From Acidovorax sp. KKS102 (GTDB taxonomy: Bacteria > Pseudomonadota > Gammaproteobacteria > Burkholderiales > Burkholderiaceae_C): a DNA stretch of 64,000 nucleotides. The DNA lies in the NCBI RefSeq assembly GCF_000302535.1, contig NC_018708.1, positions 3,782,001 through 3,846,000 on the forward strand, written 5' to 3'. Below the pieces are notes generated by a model. It did not search any database, was not told where the DNA came from, and was given only the letters and a program-made list of their open reading frames with translations. Both the position numbers and the translations under genes were made by a program. Within the stretch, counting starts at the first letter, position 1, and each line of letters opens with the position of its first letter. Below, piece after piece: positions 60,585 through 64,000 of the stretch.

Positions 60585-61715
60585 CTAGGCGGGGTCTGGA
60601 TATTTCTGCGCAATGCTGCGGAAGTCTTCCGCAATGTCCACAAACGCATCCACCATGTCGGGGTCGAAGTGGGTACCCTTGCCCCGCACGATGGTGCTGC
60701 AGGCCTGGTCGTGCGAAAACGCGGGCTTGTACACCCGCTTGCTAATGAGCGCGTCGTACACGTCGGCCACGGCCATCAGGCGGGCCGACACCGGGATGGC
60801 ATCGCCCGCCAAGCCCTGCGGGTAGCCGGAGCCGTCCCACTTTTCCTGGTGGCTGTAGGCGATCTCCTTGGACACGCTCAAAAACGCCACGCGCATGCCC
60901 AGGCGCCGCTCGGCCTCTTCGATCGCGTCGCGGCCCAGCGTGGTGTGGGTCTTCATCACCTCAAATTCTTCCACCGTGAGCTTGCCGGGCTTGAGCAGGA
61001 TGCTGTCGGGGATGCCGATCTTGCCGATGTCGTGCAACGGCGCCGACTTGTAGAGCAGCTCGATCATGCGGTCGTTGAGCAGATGCTCAAAACGGGGGTG
61101 ATGGCGCAGGCGCTCGGCCAGCGTCTTCACATACAGCTGGGTGCGGCGGATGTGGTTGCCGGTTTCGTTGTCACGCGTCTCGGCCAGAGAGGTCATGGCC
61201 ATGATGGTCACGTCCTGGATGGCCTGCACCTCCAGCGTGCGCATGGCCACCTCGCGCTCCAGATAAGCGCTTTTGTCGCGCAGGAAATCAGCCGTGGCCT
61301 TGAGCGCCAGGTGGGTGTTGACGCGGGCCAGCAGGATGGGCGGGCTGATGGGTTTGGTGATGTAGTCCACCGCGCCCAGCGCCAGTCCCATGCGCTCGTC
61401 GTCGGTGTCGGAGCGCGCCGTGAGGAAGATCACCGGGATGTCGCGCGTGGCGGGTGCCTCCTTCAGGCGGCGGCAGACCTCGTAGCCATCCACCTCAGGC
61501 ATCATGATGTCCAGCAGGATCAGATCGGGCGGCGTGGCCGACTGGGCAATCTTGAGCGCCTTCTCACCGTGGTTCGCCACCTTGACCAGGTAGTGCTCGC
61601 GCAGCAGGCTGCCCATGAGGGTGAGGTTTTCGGGCGTGTCGTCCACCACGAGCACGGTGGCAATCGGCTTTTCTACCAAGGTCGCCGGGCTAGAGGCAAA
61701 AGGCGCGTTGTCCAT
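60585..61715 (-). CDS. Response regulator with HD-GYP c-di-GMP phosphodiesterase domain
   Basis: 376 residues. Receiver domain TVLVVDDTPENLTLMGSLLR with phosphoacceptor Asp about 68 in LILLDIMMPEVDGYEVCRRL, then a short coiled linker and an HD-GYP domain: SAPLHDIGKIGIPDSILLKP (HD ~226) and AYSHQEKWDGSGYPQGL (GYP). Domain layout as in RpfG. It should hydrolyse cyclic-di-GMP when phosphorylated. 24 bp downstream of the hybrid kinase, its likely partner. Confidence 0.95.
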   Translation of the reverse strand: MDNAPFASSPATLVEKPIATVLVVDDTPENLTLMGSLLREHYLVKVANHGEKALKIAQSATPPDLILLDIMMPEVDGYEVCRRLKEAPATRDIPVIFLTARSDTDDERMGLALGAVDYITKPISPPILLARVNTHLALKATADFLRDKSAYLEREVAMRTLEVQAIQDVTIMAMTSLAETRDNETGNHIRRTQLYVKTLAERLRHHPRFEHLLNDRMIELLYKSAPLHDIGKIGIPDSILLKPGKLTVEEFEVMKTHTTLGRDAIEEAERRLGMRVAFLSVSKEIAYSHQEKWDGSGYPQGLAGDAIPVSARLMAVADVYDALISKRVYKPAFSHDQACSTIVRGKGTHFDPDMVDAFVDIAEDFRSIAQKYPDPA

Positions 61716-61739
61716 GCAAATGTCCTGCGTAAGTGCCGT

Positions 61740-64000
61740 TCAGGGGGATTCGAGGGCGGTGGATTCGGAGCCAGGCACCGCAGCCATGGCCTCCAGTGCC
61801 TGCTCGAAATCAAAGTTCAGGGTGTGCTTTTCAACAGCCTGGAAAGCGCTCCCCAGCGCCGCCTTGAGCACCACACCATTGTGTTGGAAAAATTCAGTGG
61901 CTGCAGGATCGTCCTGCTCCAGCAAGTGGCGCAAATGGTGTTCGGCCTCGGCGGGCGTCATGCCCGGCCCAGATACGCCCGCAGATCGCGCCATACCGGG
62001 CTCCGCTGCCGCTTGCCCCTGCACCGCTTGCAGCACCCAGTCCTGAAGCCCCTGCAGCAGCGGCTGTAGCGCAGCGCGCAGCTCCGCCAGCAACGGCACG
62101 ATGGCCTCGTTGCCATGGCGAAAGCGCAGCGCGTGCTCCAGCGCCTGCGCGCGGTCCGACACGGCCTGCGCGCCAATGTTGGCGGCCACCGACCGCAGCG
62201 TGTGGGCCAGGCGCTCGGCCAGCGCTACGTCATACACCGCGAGGGCGCGCTGCAGCTCTGGCAGCACCGGGGCCTGCCCTTGTACAAAGCGGCGCAGCAT
62301 CTCGGCATACAGACCCGTCTTGCCCAACGCACGCTGCAGGCCCAGGTTGGTGTCCAGGCCCGGCAGATCAGGAACATCTACCGGTAGCCAGCCTGCGGCC
62401 GTTGCACTGGCGGCCCCTGCCGCCACCGATGCCGCCACTGGCGCCGCATTGCTGCGCACGGGTGGTACCGCGGCACCCAGCCCCTCGCGGGGGCGAATCC
62501 ATCGGGCCAGCGCAGCCCACAGGGCCGCAGGCTCGATGGGCTTGGCCACATGGTCGTTCATGCCGGCCGCAAAGCAGCGCTGCCGGTCCGCCTCCATGGC
62601 GTTGGCCGTCATCGCGATGATGGGCAACTGCGCATAACGCGGGTTGCCGCGCAGCAGGCGCGTGGCGGTCTCGCCGTCCATGACGGGCATCTGCATGTCC
62701 ATGAGCACGGCGTCGTAGTGCTTGCGCTCAATGTGGTCGATGGCGATCTGCCCGTTTTCTGCCACGTCCACGGCGAAGCCCGCGTCCAGCAGCAGCTCCA
62801 TCGCCACCATCTGGTTGAGCGCGTTGTCCTCGACGAGCAGCACGCTGGCGCCCCGGATGTCCAGGGGCAGTTCATCGGCCGCAGGGGCGGGGGTGACCGC
62901 ACGGCGTCGCTCCGAGCCCGATGCCTCCAGCGGCTGCATCAGGGTGTCGAACAGCAGCGAGGCATTGACGGGCTTGATGAGCACGGTTTCAATGCCCTGC
63001 GCACGTGCGGCCCGCATCACGTCCTCGCGCCCGTAGGCAGTCACCATCAGCATCTGCGGCACCTTGGGCATGCCCAGGCTGCGGATGTGGCCGGCCAGCT
63101 CCACGCCATCCATGCCCGGCATGTGCCAGTCCAGCAGCAACAGCCCAAACGGCTGCTGATGGGCCATGGACTCGCGCAGCCGGTCCAGCGCCTCCAGGCC
63201 CGAATGCGCCTGTTCCACCACAAAACCCATGGCTTGCAGCATGTCGGACAGCACCGTGGCCGCCGTGTGGTTGTCGTCCACCACCAGCACCCGGGTGCCC
63301 CGCAGGTCGGGCGGTGGCAGCAGCACCCGCGCCGGCGCGCCGCGCTCCAGCGGCACCGACACCCAGAAGGTGGAACCCTTGCCAAAGCGGCTTTCCACGC
63401 CCACCTCGCCGCCCATCAGCTCGGCCAGGCTCTTGCAGATCGCCAGCCCCAGGCCGGTGCCGCCGTAGCGGCGCGTGGTGGAGGTGTCCGCCTGCTGGAA
63501 GCTCTGGAACAGGCGCGCCATCTGCTCGTCGGTGAGCCCGATGCCGGTGTCACGCACCTCGAAACGCAGCCGCACCTGGTTTCCCATCTCCTCCACCAAA
63601 CGCACGGCAATGCTGATCTCGCCCGACTCCGTGAACTTGATGGCGTTGTTGGCGTAGTTGATGAGGATCTGGCCCAGGCGCAGCGCGTCGCCCACCAGGT
63701 TGGGGGGCACGTCGCTGGCCACATCGCAGACCAGCTCCAGTCCCTTGGCTCCGGCCTTGTAGCCCACCACGTCGGACACGCTTTCGAGCATGCGGTCCAG
63801 CAGGAACGGCTGGCGCTCCACCACCAGCTTGCCCGCCTCGATCTTGGAGAAGTCCAGGATGTCGTTGATAACGCCCAGCAGGTGCTGGCCCGCCTGCTGG
63901 ATCTTGCTCACATAGTCATGCTGGCGCGGGCTCAGGCCCGACTTGAGCGCCAGATGCGACATGCCGATGATCGCGTTCATCGGCGTGCGGATCTCGTGGC
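61740..64000 (-). CDS. Hybrid sensor histidine kinase, C-terminal part (cut by window edge)
   Basis: At least 753 residues visible; the N-terminal sensor is beyond the right edge. The first visible codons read [20 protein letters not shown], the phosphoacceptor H-box. Then HATPase motifs ([36 protein letters not shown]), two receiver domains ([19 protein letters not shown] and [20 protein letters not shown]) and a C-terminal Hpt domain with His in [18 protein letters not shown] full phosphorelay in one protein, probably passing phosphate to the HD-GYP regulator next door. Confidence 0.95.
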   Translation of the reverse strand, partial: HEIRTPMNAIIGMSHLALKSGLSPRQHDYVSKIQQAGQHLLGVINDILDFSKIEAGKLVVERQPFLLDRMLESVSDVVGYKAGAKGLELVCDVASDVPPNLVGDALRLGQILINYANNAIKFTESGEISIAVRLVEEMGNQVRLRFEVRDTGIGLTDEQMARLFQSFQQADTSTTRRYGGTGLGLAICKSLAELMGGEVGVESRFGKGSTFWVSVPLERGAPARVLLPPPDLRGTRVLVVDDNHTAATVLSDMLQAMGFVVEQAHSGLEALDRLRESMAHQQPFGLLLLDWHMPGMDGVELAGHIRSLGMPKVPQMLMVTAYGREDVMRAARAQGIETVLIKPVNASLLFDTLMQPLEASGSERRRAVTPAPAADELPLDIRGASVLLVEDNALNQMVAMELLLDAGFAVDVAENGQIAIDHIERKHYDAVLMDMQMPVMDGETATRLLRGNPRYAQLPIIAMTANAMEADRQRCFAAGMNDHVAKPIEPAALWAALARWIRPREGLGAAVPPVRSNAAPVAASVAAGAASATAAGWLPVDVPDLPGLDTNLGLQRALGKTGLYAEMLRRFVQGQAPVLPELQRALAVYDVALAERLAHTLRSVAANIGAQAVSDRAQALEHALRFRHGNEAIVPLLAELRAALQPLLQGLQDWVLQAVQGQAAAEPGMARSAGVSGPGMTPAEAEHHLRHLLEQDDPAATEFFQHNGVVLKAALGSAFQAVEKHTLNFDFEQALEAMAAVPGSESTALESP

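Noticed and set aside
1-64000. CRISPR arrays, tRNA/rRNA genes, prophage or integrase
   Set aside because: No regularly spaced direct repeats, no tRNA cloverleaf sequence and no phage or recombinase genes were seen; the repeats found are dispersed inverted repeats.

Overview
The window is a GC-rich chromosomal segment of a betaproteobacterium, most likely Comamonadaceae and Acidovorax-like. This rests on gene order (pmbA/yjgA/mog; cysE-trmJ-suhB; rpsU-yqeY), many Bug/Liv/TRAP-type uptake systems, and short dispersed repeats built on 'GATAGCTGCTAGCGCTTG' and 'CCCCCTGAGCGGCTGCGCCG', which I associate with this family. No rRNA, tRNA, phage or CRISPR was seen. Both end genes are cut: an AraC regulator on the left and a hybrid histidine kinase on the right.

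Layout. (1) 1-6.6 kb: AraC/FeaR-like regulator divergent from a complete branched-chain-type ABC uptake operon (binding protein, livHMGF) and an aldehyde dehydrogenase, probably for an aromatic or related substrate. (2) 6.6-8.9 kb: tsaD and an orphan lipoprotein binding protein. (3) 9.1-13.5 kb and 22-35.5 kb: nitrate assimilation. The genes are the ANTAR antiterminator nasT, the nitrate ABC transporter nrtABC, an MFS nitrate transporter, a PP2C/Ser-Thr kinase fusion, nirB, a periplasmic protein with two PilJ-type sensor motifs, nirD, nasA, ybiB, cobA (siroheme for NirB) and a soluble mini-chemoreceptor. (4) 13.6-20 kb: CBS protein, two tandem small exported proteins, and a gluconate module (gntK-TRAP dctQMP with divergent LacI-type regulator and two operators). 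(5) 20-22 kb: Aer-like chemoreceptor. (6) 35.5-46.5 kb: thioesterase, sterol-desaturase-type hydroxylase, DUF4124 protein, another binding protein, TonB siderophore receptor with a Fur-like promoter, HI0933 flavoprotein, and a large PAS-GGDEF-EAL protein. (7) 46.8-64 kb: rpsU, yqeY, a LysR/D-malate-tartrate dehydrogenase pair, another LysR, an AraC-VOC-membrane protein operon broken by a palindromic insertion, then pmbA/yjgA/mog, cysE, trmJ, suhB and a two-component HD-GYP/hybrid kinase pair.

The most interesting system is the nitrate regulon. Three separate transcription units (nrtABC, the MFS transporter, and nirB with downstream genes) each begin with the same architecture: a sigma-54 promoter (TGGCAY-N5-TTGC), then two short hairpins (mostly with A1/G4 hexaloops) that fit the ANTAR-binding RNA motif, then an intrinsic terminator whose stem is GGCGTC(C)/(G)GACGCC. 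The ANTAR protein NasT is encoded next door, but its usual inhibitor NasS is not visible. Sigma-54-like promoters also precede nasT itself and the mini-chemoreceptor. The second theme is mobile palindromic DNA: two ~270-bp inverted-repeat elements (one splitting a membrane-protein gene), a 100-bp inverted repeat, and at least eleven copies of a short repeat, four of which lie inside intact reading frames.
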